Below are positions 7,168 to 16,488 of a stretch of DNA of 25,226 nucleotides, one piece after another. The notes below the pieces were generated by a model. The model was given only the letters and a program-made list of their open reading frames with translations. It was not told the DNA's origin and did not search any database. Source of the DNA: Oscillospiraceae bacterium (lineage in GTDB: Bacteria; Bacillota_A; Clostridia; Oscillospirales; Oscillospiraceae); assembly GCA_017459865.1 (NCBI GenBank), contig JAFUCD010000035.1:1-25226 (forward strand), in the 5' to 3' direction. Numbering within the stretch: position 1 is the stretch's first letter; every line of letters begins with the position of its first letter. The translations under genes and the position numbers were made by a program.

Positions 7168-7202
7168 GAAATGAGCCGGAATGCACAACTGGAGTGAAGG
7201 GC

Positions 7203-7775
7203 ATGGCAAATGTAAACATCACCAAGCGCGTGATCCGCGAAACGTTTCTGGAACTGCTCAACGAGCGTCCCCTGAGCAAGATCACGGTAAAGGACATTGC
7301 GGATCGCTGCGGCATCAACCGCAACACGTTCTATTATCACTATCAGGACATCGCCGCTCTGATTGAGGAGATCTGCTCCATGGGCATGGAACGCGCCGTT
7401 GCGGACTATCCCTCGATCCAGTCGCTCTCGGACTGTCTGGACGTGATCCTGACCTCCGCACAGGAGAATCGTCGCGCCATCATGCACATCTACAATTCCG
7501 GCAACCGCAGCGCCTATGTCAGCGCCCTGTGGCGCATCTGCGAACACGCGGTGCGCACCTATGTGGATACGGTGGTTCCTGCCGAGGATCTCTCTCCCAA
7601 AGATCGGGAGCTGATTATCCGATATCACAAGTGTGAATGCTTCGGAATGGTGATCGACTGGATCAGCAACGGCATGCAGCAGGATCTTCTGGAGGATCTG
7701 CAGCGCCTGTGCGAGCTCCGCAAAGGCTCCACGGAGGAGCTGATCCGAAGGAGCAAGCTGGATAAGCCGGAATAA
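7203..7775 (+). CDS. TetR/AcrR-family transcriptional regulator
   Basis: 190 residues from ATG at 7203, chosen because GGAG lies eight bases upstream. An in-frame GTG at 7194 overlaps that site. The N-terminal domain has the TetR helix-turn-helix: KRVIRETFLELLNERPLSKI then TVKDIADRCGINRNTFYYHY at about residues 24-43. The C-terminal helical domain (ligand and dimer part) resembles the Firmicutes TetR type found in DhaS-like proteins. The ligand is unknown. The gene is divergent from the lipid group, with an 18-bp palindrome between them, so autoregulation and control of the lipid promoter are plausible (inference). A strong terminator follows 11 bases after the stop, so it is a one-gene transcript. 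Confidence 0.93.
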   Translation: MANVNITKRVIRETFLELLNERPLSKITVKDIADRCGINRNTFYYHYQDIAALIEEICSMGMERAVADYPSIQSLSDCLDVILTSAQENRRAIMHIYNSGNRSAYVSALWRICEHAVRTYVDTVVPAEDLSPKDRELIIRYHKCECFGMVIDWISNGMQQDLLEDLQRLCELRKGSTEELIRRSKLDKPE

Positions 7776-7786
7776 AAAGCAAAATG

Positions 7787-7820
7787 ATACAGCCGCCAGC
7801 AGCTGGCGGCTGTATTGTTT
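7787..7820 (+). terminator. Strong intrinsic terminator after the TetR gene
   Basis: ATACAGCCGCCAG and CTGGCGGCTGTAT form a perfect 13-bp stem with a 3-base loop (7800-7802), followed by TGTTTTGTG. The other flank is A-rich (AAAAGCAAAATG), so it could also end transcripts coming from the minus-strand lipase-SLH remnant. Confidence 0.85.
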
Positions 7821-7844
7821 TGTGATTGGATGTGTGGCGCTTCC

Positions 7845-9579
7845 TCAACCTGCAACGGTTTTGCAGAATGTCATAAGGATCTTGGCCGCCTGCGCACGGG
7901 TCGTGGTGCCCTTCGGATCCAGATAGACCGTACCGTTTACCAGTGTTCCCTGGATGAGCGCCTCGGAAACCGCCCAGCGCATTGCCTGCTCGGCATAGGC
8001 GGAGACACGATCCGCGTCCGGAAATCCGCTCAGGTCTGCCGTGCCGGAAACATCTGCGTGAAGCTCGCTGTCCGCATATCGATAGAGGATCACCGTCATA
8101 TCCTGCCGCGTCACCGCACTGTCGGGATCAAAGCGCGTTGCGGAAACACCCTTGACGATCTGATGTTCCGCTGCCCAAGCCACGGCCTGTCGATACCATT
8201 CTTGCGTCAGATCCGTAAACGGTGCGGCGTGCTTTGCGCCGGGCGAACCCGCCTGCCGCCAAAGGATTGTGACCAGCTGCGCGCGGCTGAGCGCGGTGTT
8301 CGGCGAAACGGTGGTAGCGCTTGTCCCCTTGATCAGGCCGTGTTCGATGCAGTAATCCAATCCCGTGTGCGCCCAATTCCCATAGGCAGGCATATCTGTG
8401 AATCCGGCACCGGGACAAACATGCTCCGCAGGCGCTTTCGTATCTGCCGGGATGCTTGCGAGCATGGCGGCCAACTCATAGAATTTTGGCTGAAGCGTGG
8501 ATTTGTTTTTCGTCTGCCCAACCATGTTGATATGATCCGTGCGCTCAATTTTCTCAATGTAATTCCAACCGCCCTTCTCGGTGCCCGGTTTGAAGACCAT
8601 CGTACCGTCGGCAGCGGTACCGTAGTTTTCGTTGATACGGTCCGTGGAGTTTTCATGCGGCGCTATGGCGGAGCGCACGCTCACGATGCCGTCATTTTCC
8701 CACCACTCCGGCGTAACCTGCACGTGCCCCGCCGCGTAGTTCACATGTGCTCCCATATAGGTCGCGCTTTTCAGCATCGCAGGGTTGATGTCATGGTATG
8801 GCAGATAGCTGTTCGGATAATTCAAGGTGTCGACAAAGTGTCGACACCTTGAAAGCGTCGCCAATTTGTTTGCTGCGCAAACAGAAAACTGTCTAAAAAG
8901 CTGACACTTTTTAGACAGTTTTCGGCGACAATGTATTGAAATCGAGGCGGCCTTGCCCCTCGAGCTCCCCGCTGCTCTGTTTCATAAGTCAGCAGCATAG
9001 GTTTGTCTACAGTCTGATAATTGGGCACCCGGTAGGTGTCGGAGCAGGCGACCGAGAAATAATAAATGTCGTCCTGCGCTTTGGCATAGCCATTGAGAAC
9101 CGCCGCACCGTCCACGTCCAGGTCGTAGACGGCGGTATCCGTAACGCTGCTGTCCCAAATGCTGCTGTTTGCAACGCGCTGCAGATAGGAGGCGTAATCC
9201 TCATCCGGCTGACGCACCAACCCCCCACTGTTCCAGCTTGAAGTCCAATCCGAAGTTCTGCTCATTGATGTTTGCGCCGAAGGCCGCGCCCAGCACGCCG
9301 ATGGCGCTGTTGATCCAATCCGTTCCGGAGCGGTAGACCTTCGTGTCATACTGGCTGCCGTCGTGCGGCGTGCAGAGCGTGGTGACGCTCTCGATCCAAT
9401 GTTGGCTCTCCCCCGCGAAAAGCGGGCTGATCGATCCGTCTGTGGTTGCCCTGCGCTCATCCGGATCTCCGTTTTCCAGCAGCTGCGCCAGCATGCGGAG
9501 CGTCTCGCCGCCCATGCTGTGACCCACCAGATGGACTTTTTTGTGCAATCCGGATCGCTCAAGTGTTTTTTCGGCTGTT
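7845..9579 (-). pseudogene. Decayed secreted lipase with three C-terminal SLH domains
   Basis: Three consecutive segments of one ancestral protein are visible. First, HKKVHLVGHSMGG (nucleophile Ser) and FAGESQHWIESVTTLCTPHDG down to FKLEQWG. Second, after a one-base shift at the C run 9221-9226, RQPDEDYASYLQRVANSSIW and AVYDLDVDGAAVLN. Third, beyond a hairpin element, WWENDGIVSVRS and the His-containing RTDHINMVGQ, then three SLH domains to the stop at 7845. The pattern follows family I.6 (staphylococcal-type) triacylglycerol lipases, with cell-wall-anchoring SLH domains at about 8400-8240, 8220-8065 and 8040-7845. The signal peptide and roughly the first 100 or more residues are missing, because the remnant begins next to the trpA stop. 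One deletion, one frameshift and one insertion make it non-functional. Confidence 0.85.
8821..8962. repeat. Four-hairpin palindromic element inserted in the lipase remnant
   Basis: The stretch folds almost completely into stems. A perfect 15-bp hairpin occupies 8821-8835/8839-8853, with a 3-base loop. TGTTTGC/GCAAACA pairs 8867-8873 with 8877-8883. A perfect 17-bp hairpin, GAAAACTGTCTAAAAAG and its complement, occupies 8884-8900/8907-8923. GTCGCC/GGCGAC (8857-8862/8924-8929) encloses the previous two. CGAGG/CCTCG (8943-8947/8958-8962), with inner GGC/GCC, forms a fourth hairpin. It interrupts the lipase frame with a TGA at 8822-8824. It encodes no transposase, so a REP/MITE-like non-autonomous repeat is the best guess. 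Exact ends and target duplication are not clear, and no second copy occurs in this window. Confidence 0.65.
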
Positions 9580-9582
9580 CGA

Positions 9583-10359
9583 TCAGCGGCTTTCTATGGC
9601 GTCCTTCATGCGTCTGACGTAGTCTGCCACATAAGGCACGGCGTCCCGCCCATATTGCGCCACCAGCTTCATGATGGCGGAGCCCACGATCACGCCGTCC
9701 GCCTGCGCGGCCATCTGCTTTGCCTGCTCGGGCGTGGAGATGCCGAAGCCGATCGCGCAGGGGATGTCTTTCTCCTGCTTCACGAGCCGCACCATCGCGC
9801 CGACGTCGGTCGTGATCTCGCTGCGCACGCCCGTGACGCCGAGGCTGGAGACGCAGTAGACGAAGCCCTCCGCCTCCCGTGCGATTCTGCCGATTCGATC
9901 TGCCGAGGTCGGCGCAATGAGTGACACGAGTTCCAGTCCGTGCGCCTTGCAGGCGGGGCCAAACTCCGCCTTTTCCTCAAACGGGATGTCCGGCAGGATG
10001 AGCCCCTGAATGCCCGCCTCGACGCAGCGCTCCAGAAACCGCTCCGTTCCGTAGGAGAAGACAACGTTGGCATAGGTCATGAACACCATCGGGATGGTCA
10101 CGTCCCGGCGCAGGTCGCGCACGAGGTCGAACACCTTGTCCGTCGTGACGCCCGCTTTCAGCGCGCGTTCATTTGCTTCCTGGATGACCGGCCCCTCGGC
10201 GGTGGGGTCGGAGAACGGAATGCCGAGCTCGATGAGGTCCGCGCCGTTTTCCGCCGCGGCCCGTACGAACCGCGCCGTTGTCTCCAAATCCGGGTCGCCG
10301 CAGGTGATGAAGGCGATGAAGGCCTTGCCGTTTTGAAATGCGTCGGCGATTTTAATCAT
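9583..10359 (-). CDS. trpA: Tryptophan synthase alpha subunit
   Basis: 258 residues. It cleaves indole-3-glycerol phosphate to indole and glyceraldehyde-3-phosphate and passes indole to TrpB. The catalytic Glu is E44 in [11 protein letters not shown] (E. coli E49). The second acid is E55 in [11 protein letters not shown], where E. coli has Asp60. The spacing is identical and the Glu form is common in clostridial TrpA, so activity is expected. The phosphate-binding loop GFGISTPEQ and VGSAIMK are present. The ATG at 10359 has GGGAGG six bases upstream and lies inside the end of trpB (8-base overlap). This is the last gene of the trp operon. No terminator is evident, and a decayed lipase begins right after the stop. 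Confidence 0.97.
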   Translation of the reverse strand: MIKIADAFQNGKAFIAFITCGDPDLETTARFVRAAAENGADLIELGIPFSDPTAEGPVIQEANERALKAGVTTDKVFDLVRDLRRDVTIPMVFMTYANVVFSYGTERFLERCVEAGIQGLILPDIPFEEKAEFGPACKAHGLELVSLIAPTSADRIGRIAREAEGFVYCVSSLGVTGVRSEITTDVGAMVRLVKQEKDIPCAIGFGISTPEQAKQMAAQADGVIVGSAIMKLVAQYGRDAVPYVADYVRRMKDAIESR

Positions 10360-11536
10360 GCAGATCCTCCCCTCTGTAGCGGGCGATGGCGGCGCAGTCC
10401 TTGTCGCCGCGGCCGGAGATGTTGATGACAATGATCCGGTCTTTTCCCATCGTCGGTGCGAGCTTCATGGCGTGCGCCACGGCGTGGGCCGATTCAATCG
10501 CGGGAATGATGCCCTCCGTGCGGGAGAGATACTCGAACGCCTGCACCGCCTCCTCATCCGTCACGGCGACGTATTCCGCGCGGCCGGAGTCGTGGAGATA
10601 CGCGTGCTCCGGGCCGATGCCGGGATAATCGAGGCCCGCGCTGATGGAATAGACCGGCGCGATCTGGCCGTATTCGTCCTGGCAGAAATAGCTCTTCATG
10701 CCGTGGAAGATGCCGAGCCGCCCGGTGGCGATGGTTGCCGCGGTCTCAAAGGTATCGACGCCGCGACCCGCGGCCTCGCAGCCGATGAGGCGCACGCCGG
10801 TATCCGGGATGAAGTGATAGAACGCGCCGATCGCGTTCGAGCCGCCGCCCACACAGGCGAGCACCGCGTCCGGCAGTCGGCCTTCCTTCTCTAAGACCTG
10901 CGCGCGGATCTCTTTGGAGATCACGGCCTGAAAGTCGCGCACGATGGTGGGGAAGGGGTGCGGTCCCATGACGGAGCCGAGCACGTAATGCGTGTCGTCG
11001 ATGCGGTTCGTCCACTCGCGGAAGGTCTCGGACACCGCGTCCTTCAGCGTGCCGGTGCCACTATCCACCGGGCGCACCTCCGCGCCCAGCAGCCGCATGC
11101 GGTAGACGTTCAGTGCCTGGCGGATGGTGTCCTCGCGGCCCATGTAGACCACGCACTCCATGCCCATGAGGGCGGCGGCGGTGGCGGTGGCCACGCCGTG
11201 CTGGCCCGCGCCGGTTTCGGCGATCACGCGCGTCTTGCCCATGCGCTTTGCCAGCAGCGCCTGCCCGAGCACGTTGTTGATCTTGTGCGCGCCGGTGTGG
11301 TTTAAGTCCTCGCGCTTGAGATAGACCTTCGCGCCGCCGAGATCGGCCGTCATGCGCTTTGCGTAATACAGCCTTGACGGTCGGCCCGCATATTCGCTCA
11401 GCAGCTCGGCCAGCTCGCGGTTGAAATCCGGGTCGTTTTTATAGTGTTCGTAGGCGTCCTCCAGTTCGGTGATCGCGTTCATCAGCGTCTCGGGGATATA
11501 CTGCCCGCCGTGGATGCCAAATCGTCCTTTGCTCAT
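10352..11536 (-). CDS. trpB: Tryptophan synthase beta subunit (PLP enzyme)
   Basis: 394 residues, normal length. It condenses indole with L-serine to give tryptophan. The PLP Schiff-base lysine is K85 in [35 protein letters not shown], the phosphate-cup region [10 protein letters not shown] and [14 protein letters not shown] are all conserved, so this is the standard TrpB1 type that pairs with TrpA. The start at 11536 has GGGAGGAA eight bases upstream. It lies 19 bases after the ACT-protein gene and overlaps trpA by 8 bases, consistent with coupled synthesis of the alpha-beta complex in the cytoplasm. Confidence 0.98.
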   Translation of the reverse strand: MSKGRFGIHGGQYIPETLMNAITELEDAYEHYKNDPDFNRELAELLSEYAGRPSRLYYAKRMTADLGGAKVYLKREDLNHTGAHKINNVLGQALLAKRMGKTRVIAETGAGQHGVATATAAALMGMECVVYMGREDTIRQALNVYRMRLLGAEVRPVDSGTGTLKDAVSETFREWTNRIDDTHYVLGSVMGPHPFPTIVRDFQAVISKEIRAQVLEKEGRLPDAVLACVGGGSNAIGAFYHFIPDTGVRLIGCEAAGRGVDTFETAATIATGRLGIFHGMKSYFCQDEYGQIAPVYSISAGLDYPGIGPEHAYLHDSGRAEYVAVTDEEAVQAFEYLSRTEGIIPAIESAHAVAHAMKLAPTMGKDRIIVINISGRGDKDCAAIARYRGEDLHD

Positions 11537-11555
11537 GTTCGTTCCTCCCTGTCTG

Positions 11556-11963
11556 TCAGCGCCGGGAGCGGAAACCGCTCATCTCCAACAGCGATTCCAG
11601 CTCCTCCAGATCGCCGGAGCGGATGACGATGATGGGCCCGCCGCTCTCGCGATCAAAGGTGTCGTAGAGATAGTCGATGCTGATGTACGCCCGGTCGATG
11701 ACCGCAAGGAGCTTGTCCAGACTCCCCGGCACGTCCGGGATCTCAACGGCGATCACGGGGATCTGGCGGAGCAGATAGCCCGCGTCGGAGAGGAGCTGCG
11801 CCGCCTTTGCACTGTCGGATACAAGCATCCGCACGGTGCCGTACTCGGCGCTGTCGTTGGTGACGAAGCCGTTGATGTCGATGTTTGCCTCCGCGAGAAT
11901 GCGGGTGATGGCGCGCATGGCGCCTCTGCGGTTTTCGGTGTAAATGGAAAGCTGATTTACCAT
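11556..11963 (-). CDS. Tandem ACT-domain amino-acid-binding protein
   Basis: 135 residues made of two ACT domains and nothing else. The first spans about residues 1-66 ([20 protein letters not shown]). The second spans about 70-135 ([20 protein letters not shown]). The Gly after a short loop, ENRRGAM and DVPGSL, is the usual ligand-contact position of ACT domains. Such stand-alone proteins bind amino acids and may regulate an enzyme partner. The gene lies inside the trp operon, 3 bases after trpF and 19 before trpB, so an aromatic amino acid ligand and a Trp-pathway partner are reasonable guesses. No enzymatic motif is present. GAGG lies nine bases before the ATG. Confidence 0.88.
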   Translation of the reverse strand: MVNQLSIYTENRRGAMRAITRILAEANIDINGFVTNDSAEYGTVRMLVSDSAKAAQLLSDAGYLLRQIPVIAVEIPDVPGSLDKLLAVIDRAYISIDYLYDTFDRESGGPIIVIRSGDLEELESLLEMSGFRSRR

Positions 11964-11966
11964 GGT

Positions 11967-12584
11967 TTATGCCTCTTTCTCGGGTTTAAGTCTCGCGGCA
12001 CACACCGCCGCGAGGATCTTGCTTCGGTCCTTGATGCCGTCTGTCTCCACGCCGGAGGAGATGTCCACCAGCGCGGGGTGCAGCGTTTGAATGGCGTCCG
12101 GAAGAATCTCCGGAGTCAGGCCCCCGGCGAGGAAAAACGGTCGGGTGAACGCAGCTGCGAGCGTCCAGTCAAAGGCCTTGCCGGTGCCGTAGCCGTTGTC
12201 CAGCAGCACCGCGTCAGCGGTGCTGCGCTCCGCTGCGGCAAGGTCGTCTGCCGTGCGGACCTTGAACGCCTTCCAGATCGGGAGGTCGGTCTGCTGCCGC
12301 AGCGCGGCGATATAGTCGTCGTCCTCCTGTCCGTGGAGCTGGATCACGTCCAGCCCGATCTGCGCCGCCGCGGCTGTGACGGTTTCCAAAGGCTGATTTA
12401 CGAATACGCCCACCGCCTTGATCTTCGGATCGAGGCGTTTTTTCATCGCCGCCGCCGTTTCCGGCAATACGTTTCGGTGACTTTTGGGAAAGTGCAGGAT
12501 AAAGCCGATATAATCGGGCATTGCCTCGTTCACATAGTCGATGTCCGCGTCCCGGCGGAGCCCGCAGATCTTGATTTTGGTCAT
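11967..12584 (-). CDS. trpF: Phosphoribosylanthranilate isomerase
   Basis: 205 residues, a beta-alpha barrel enzyme that performs the Amadori rearrangement of phosphoribosylanthranilate. The general base Cys is C7 in KIKICGLRR and the general acid Asp is D129 in AVLLDNG. The phosphate-binding FFLAGGLTPEI and DISSGVE are present. The start at 12584 overlaps the trpC stop as ATGA and has GGGAGG seven bases upstream. A longer in-frame reading to 12734 lies wholly within trpC and is rejected. The next gene begins 3 bases after the stop. Confidence 0.96.
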   Translation of the reverse strand: MTKIKICGLRRDADIDYVNEAMPDYIGFILHFPKSHRNVLPETAAAMKKRLDPKIKAVGVFVNQPLETVTAAAAQIGLDVIQLHGQEDDDYIAALRQQTDLPIWKAFKVRTADDLAAAERSTADAVLLDNGYGTGKAFDWTLAAAFTRPFFLAGGLTPEILPDAIQTLHPALVDISSGVETDGIKDRSKILAAVCAARLKPEKEA

Positions 12585-13369
12585 TTCGTCGCCTCCCGCA
12601 TGGCGCGGAGCATCGCGCCCTTGTCCGCAGCGCGCATCAGCACCTCGCCCATGAGCACCGCGTCCGCGCCGATTTTCCGCAGCGCAGCCGCGTCCGCCGG
12701 GCCTTTCACGCCGCTCTCCGCCACATAGATGCACTCCGGCGGGATCCGATCGCGCAGGCGAGCGGCGTTTTCAAAGTCCACTGTGAAATCCTTGAGATTT
12801 CGGTTGTTTACGCCGATAACCCGCGCCCCGGCGCTGACCGCGGAGGCGATCTCCTGCGCGTCATGTGCCTCCACCAGCGCGGTGAGACCGAGCGCGTCAC
12901 ACCGGGCGAGATATGCCGCCAGCTGCTGCGTGTCCAGCAGCGCGCAGATCAGCAGCACTGCGTCCGCACCGAGCACCTTTGCCTGGTCGATCTGATAAAC
13001 GTCCACGGTGAAGTCCTTTCGGATCATGGGCGTCGGGATCGCGGCGCGAATCTCACGGAAAATGTCGTCCGAGCCGAGGAACCACTTCGGCTCTGTGAGG
13101 CACGAGACGCAGTCCGCGCCCGCCGCCGCGTAAGAGCGGGCAATTTTGAGATAGTCAAACTCCGGGTCGATGATCCCTTTGGAGGGTGATGCCTTCTTCA
13201 CCTCGCAGATGAAGCGGAGCCCATCGCCGCGCAGCGCATTTTCAAACCGGAAATCGCCCCGGGGCAGACTTTTGGCCAGCGCGCACATCTCGGCATCGGA
13301 GATGTTCTGCCGATCTGCCGTGACGCGCTCTTTCGCATAGGCGGCGATGGTGTCGAGGATCGTGCTCAT
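12581..13369 (-). CDS. trpC: Indole-3-glycerol-phosphate synthase
   Basis: 262 residues. It closes the indole ring from carboxyphenylaminodeoxyribulose phosphate. Catalytic and binding segments are intact: [12 protein letters not shown] (E56, K58), [11 protein letters not shown] (catalytic Lys), [18 protein letters not shown] and YVAESGV. It is monofunctional, since TrpF is a separate gene. The start overlaps the trpD stop by 4 bases (ATGA) and the end overlaps trpF by 4, which gives translational coupling in the order of the pathway. Confidence 0.97.
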   Translation of the reverse strand: MSTILDTIAAYAKERVTADRQNISDAEMCALAKSLPRGDFRFENALRGDGLRFICEVKKASPSKGIIDPEFDYLKIARSYAAAGADCVSCLTEPKWFLGSDDIFREIRAAIPTPMIRKDFTVDVYQIDQAKVLGADAVLLICALLDTQQLAAYLARCDALGLTALVEAHDAQEIASAVSAGARVIGVNNRNLKDFTVDFENAARLRDRIPPECIYVAESGVKGPADAAALRKIGADAVLMGEVLMRAADKGAMLRAMREATK

Positions 13370-14385
13370 GCGTTGGACGCCGCCTTGAATTCGTCCGCCT
13401 TTTTCAGCGCCGCGCCGGAGTCGATGAGCTCGGCTGCAAGCTTCACGCCCTCCGCCATGGTGGGCGCCTTACCCGCGATGCAGAGCGCCGCGCCCGCGTT
13501 CAGGAGGACGATGTTTCGCCTGGTGCCCTGCTCTTTGCCGGAGAGGATGTCCAGCGTGATCTGCGCGTTTTCTGCCGGCGTGCCGCCGACGATCTCGGTC
13601 TTGAGCCCGAGTGGCAGACCGAAGTCCTCCGGGCGGATCTCATAGCTCTTGTATTCCCCGTCAATGAATTCGCACACGGCAGTCGGTGCGGAGGCGGAGA
13701 TCTCGTCCAGGCCGTCCCAGCCGTGGACGACCACGCCGCGCGTGGTGCCGAGACTGGTGAGCACTTTTGCCAGCGGTTCGACCAGCAGCGGGTCGTATAC
13801 GCCCAAAAGCATATATTTCGGCTTTGCGGGGTTCGTGATGGGGCCGAGGATGTTGAACACCGTGCGGATGCCCAGCTCCTTGCGGATGCTGCCCACGTAT
13901 TTCATAGAGCTGTGGTACTTCTGCGCAAACAGGAAGCATGCGCCCACCTCATCCAGCAGCCGGACACAGGTCTCCGGGTCCTGCTGGATGTTCACGCCCA
14001 GCGCCTCCAGGCAGTCGGCGGTGCCGCTGGAAGAGGAGGCCGCCCGGTTGCCGTGCTTTGAGACCTTTACGCCGCCCGCCGCCAGGACGAACAGGCTGGT
14101 GGTGGAGATGTTGAAGGAATGGGAGTGATCGCCGCCGGTGCCGACGATCTCGAGGGTGTCCATTCCGGTCTCGACGGGCGTTGCATGCGCGCGCATGGCG
14201 GCGGCGCAGCCGGAGATCTCGTCGATGGTCTCGGCGCGGGTGCTCTTGGTGCTCAGCGCTGCGAGGAAGGCAGCGTTCTGGGTGGCAGTGGTCTCGCCGG
14301 ACATGATCTCGTTCATGACGGTATAGGCCTCATCGTAGGTGAGATCCTGCTTCGAGACGATCTTGACAATGGCTTCCTTGATCAT
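13366..14385 (-). CDS. trpD: Anthranilate phosphoribosyltransferase
   Basis: 339 residues, normal length. It joins anthranilate and PRPP. The PRPP/Mg motif [14 protein letters not shown] and the anthranilate-binding [21 protein letters not shown] are conserved, as are GPITNPAKP and [11 protein letters not shown]. The ATG at 14385 has TTTGGAGG seven bases upstream and overlaps the trpG stop by 4 bases. TrpD is not fused to TrpG here, unlike in enterobacteria. Confidence 0.97.
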   Translation of the reverse strand: MIKEAIVKIVSKQDLTYDEAYTVMNEIMSGETTATQNAAFLAALSTKSTRAETIDEISGCAAAMRAHATPVETGMDTLEIVGTGGDHSHSFNISTTSLFVLAAGGVKVSKHGNRAASSSSGTADCLEALGVNIQQDPETCVRLLDEVGACFLFAQKYHSSMKYVGSIRKELGIRTVFNILGPITNPAKPKYMLLGVYDPLLVEPLAKVLTSLGTTRGVVVHGWDGLDEISASAPTAVCEFIDGEYKSYEIRPEDFGLPLGLKTEIVGGTPAENAQITLDILSGKEQGTRRNIVLLNAGAALCIAGKAPTMAEGVKLAAELIDSGAALKKADEFKAASNA

Positions 14386-14954
14386 GGTGTTACCTCCAAA
14401 AAATTACGAATGATGGCGACCCCGTCCGGGGTGAGGATGGATTCCGGATGAAACTGCAGCCCGAACACGGGGAGCTGCGCATGCTGCACCGCCATGATCT
14501 CCCCGTCGTCGGTGCGGGCCGTGACGGTCAGCGCCGGCGGCATGGTGGCGGGATCTGCCGCCAGCGAATGATACCGGGCGACCGGGATCGTCTCCGGCAG
14601 GCCGCGAAAGAGCGGGCAATCGGTTTTGATTCTGGCGTCGGACTGCTTGCCGTGCATGAGCTGCTTTGCATAGGTCACCGTCGCGCCGTAGACCTCGCAG
14701 ATGGCCTGATGGCCGAGACACACGCCGAGGATCGGAATCTTCCCGGCGAGGGTGCGGATCACGTCCTCACAGACGCCGGCGTCCGCGGGGCGGCCCGGCC
14801 CGGGCGAGAGGATGATCCGCGCAGGCTTCAGCGCTTCTATCTCTGGCGCTGTCATGGCATCGTTGCGCCTCACGCGGATCTCCGGGTCGATGGAGCCGAC
14901 GAGCTGATAGAGATTGTAGGAAAAGCTGTCGTAGTTGTCGATTAGTAAGGTCAT
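14382..14954 (-). CDS. trpG: Anthranilate synthase component II (glutamine amidotransferase)
   Basis: 190 residues from ATG at 14954, which overlaps the trpE stop as ATGA. GGGAGGGATCGACGG lies just upstream. A class I amidotransferase: oxyanion segment [11 protein letters not shown], nucleophile C79 in [10 protein letters not shown], and the His-Glu pair in [13 protein letters not shown]. It supplies ammonia from glutamine to TrpE. No separate pabA is seen, so it might also serve folate synthesis, as in Bacillus (inference). Confidence 0.96.
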   Translation of the reverse strand: MTLLIDNYDSFSYNLYQLVGSIDPEIRVRRNDAMTAPEIEALKPARIILSPGPGRPADAGVCEDVIRTLAGKIPILGVCLGHQAICEVYGATVTYAKQLMHGKQSDARIKTDCPLFRGLPETIPVARYHSLAADPATMPPALTVTARTDDGEIMAVQHAQLPVFGLQFHPESILTPDGVAIIRNFLEVTP

Positions 14955-16429
14955 CCGTCGATCCCTCCCTCCGCGCTGCGCACGGCGTTTAATACCGCTG
15001 CGGCCTTGTTGATGCACTCCTGATGCTCGTTTTCCGGCACGGAATCGGCCACGATTCCCGCGCCGGCGCGGACGAACACCTTGCCGTTTTTCTTGTATGC
15101 CAGCCGGATGGCAATGCAGGTGTCCATGTTGCCGGTGAAGTCGATGTACCCGATCGCGCCGCCGTAGATGCCGCGCTTGACGCCCTCCAGCTCATGGATA
15201 ATCTCGCAGGCGCGGATCTTCGGCGCGCCGGAGAGCGTTCCGGCAGGCAGGACGGCGGCGATCGCGTCCACGGCGTCGCAGTCTTCCCGAATTTCGCCCC
15301 GAACGGCGGAGCCGATGTGCATCACGTGAGAGTAGCGCTCGACGTCCATATATTTCTCCACCTCAACGGTGCCGAATATTGAAAGCCGCCCGAGGTCGTT
15401 TCGCCCCAGATCCACGAGCATGTTGTGCTCAGCCAGCTCCTTCGGGTCGGCGAGGAGCTCGGCTTCCAGCGCTTTGTCCTCCGCCTCGGTCTTCCCGCGC
15501 GGGCGCGTCCCGGCGAGTGGGAACGTGTGCAGCACGCCGTCTGTGAGCTTCACGAGCGTCTCCGGGCTCGAGCCCGCGATCTCCAGAATGTCGCTCGAGA
15601 TGTAGAACATATAGGGCGAGGGGTTTTGGCTTCTCAGCAGGCGGTAGACGTCAAGAAGACTGCCCTCCGCATCTGCCGTCAGGCGGTTTGAAATCACGGC
15701 CTGGAAAATGTCGCCCTCATAGATGTAACGCCGCGTTTTTTCCACCATGGCGCAGAAGCGCGCTTTATCGAACAGCGGCGTAAAGTCGCTTTTGAGCCGC
15801 AGCGGCGGATTCTCCGCCGGGGTGCCGTGCCGGATGAGCGCCTCCATGGTGTCGAGCTCCAGACACGCGGCGCGGTAGTTTTCCTCCAGCTCGTCGGTGC
15901 GGATGTTCACGATCATCGTGACGGTCTGGCGAAAGTGGTCGAAGGCGATCACTTTGTCAAAGAGCATCAGGTCGATGTCGTTGAACTGCTCCTCATCTCG
16001 GCAGTCCAGATCGAGCGTCGGCTCGGCGTAGTGGATGGATTCATAGGCGAAATAGCCCATCAGCCCGCCGGCGAACGGCGGCAGCCCCGGCAGCCGGGGG
16101 CTTTTATTCTCCGCGATGATCTGCCGGATGTAGCTTGCTGGCTGTGCGTTCGGAATCGTCACGGTCGTGCCGGAGCGAATCTGTACCGCGCCGTCCCGGC
16201 AGGTGAATTCCAGCTTTGGGTCATAGCCCAAAAAGGTGTAGCGTCCCCGGCGGGCTGCGTTCTCCAGACTTTCAAGGATGAAGCAGTGCCGGCTCACGGC
16301 CTTGAGCGCGCGCAGCACCTCCACCGGTGTGCGGCTGTCTGAGAGGATCGTCCGGCTCACGGGCACGGAGCGGAAATCCCGCTCGTACTGCCGCGCCTCA
16401 TCCAGCGATGGAAAAATGTTTTCTTTCAT
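14951..16429 (-). CDS. trpE: Anthranilate synthase component I
   Basis: 492 residues from ATG at 16429, where AAAGGAG lies seven bases upstream. A start at 16450 has no such site. It converts chorismate and ammonia to anthranilate. The N-terminal CFILESLENAARRGRYTFLG is the region where tryptophan feedback inhibition acts in TrpE. The catalytic C-terminal domain has QNPSPYMFY, AGSSPETLVK, PLAGTRPRGKT, LVDLGRNDLGR, LPAGTLSGAPKIRA and the terminal RAGAGIVADSVPENEHQEC, all typical of chorismate-binding enzymes. It is the first gene of the operon, directly downstream of a T-box leader, and starts within about 25 bases of the leader terminator. Confidence 0.97.
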   Translation of the reverse strand: MKENIFPSLDEARQYERDFRSVPVSRTILSDSRTPVEVLRALKAVSRHCFILESLENAARRGRYTFLGYDPKLEFTCRDGAVQIRSGTTVTIPNAQPASYIRQIIAENKSPRLPGLPPFAGGLMGYFAYESIHYAEPTLDLDCRDEEQFNDIDLMLFDKVIAFDHFRQTVTMIVNIRTDELEENYRAACLELDTMEALIRHGTPAENPPLRLKSDFTPLFDKARFCAMVEKTRRYIYEGDIFQAVISNRLTADAEGSLLDVYRLLRSQNPSPYMFYISSDILEIAGSSPETLVKLTDGVLHTFPLAGTRPRGKTEAEDKALEAELLADPKELAEHNMLVDLGRNDLGRLSIFGTVEVEKYMDVERYSHVMHIGSAVRGEIREDCDAVDAIAAVLPAGTLSGAPKIRACEIIHELEGVKRGIYGGAIGYIDFTGNMDTCIAIRLAYKKNGKVFVRAGAGIVADSVPENEHQECINKAAAVLNAVRSAEGGIDG

Positions 16430-16448
16430 GTTGCGCTCCTTTCCGGGC

Positions 16449-16488
16449 AAACAAAAACGCCCCTGATCTGCTTTTCAGCAGATCAAGG
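16449..16488 (-). terminator. T-box leader terminator
   Basis: On the minus strand CCUUGAUCUGC and GCAGAUCAGGGG pair around UGAAAA, followed by CGUUUUUGUUU. The hairpin competes with the antiterminator formed by the T-box just upstream, and ends about 20 bases before the trpE start codon. Confidence 0.9.

Noticed and set aside
8821..8962. A CRISPR array or an integron attC site for the hairpin-rich stretch
   Set aside because: There are no evenly spaced direct repeats or spacers, no cas gene and no integrase. The stems differ in sequence from one another.
9201..9562. Reading the lipase pieces as separate intact genes
   Set aside because: The pieces follow one lipase family in consecutive order and are split by a homopolymer shift and a hairpin element. 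None has its own start signal.
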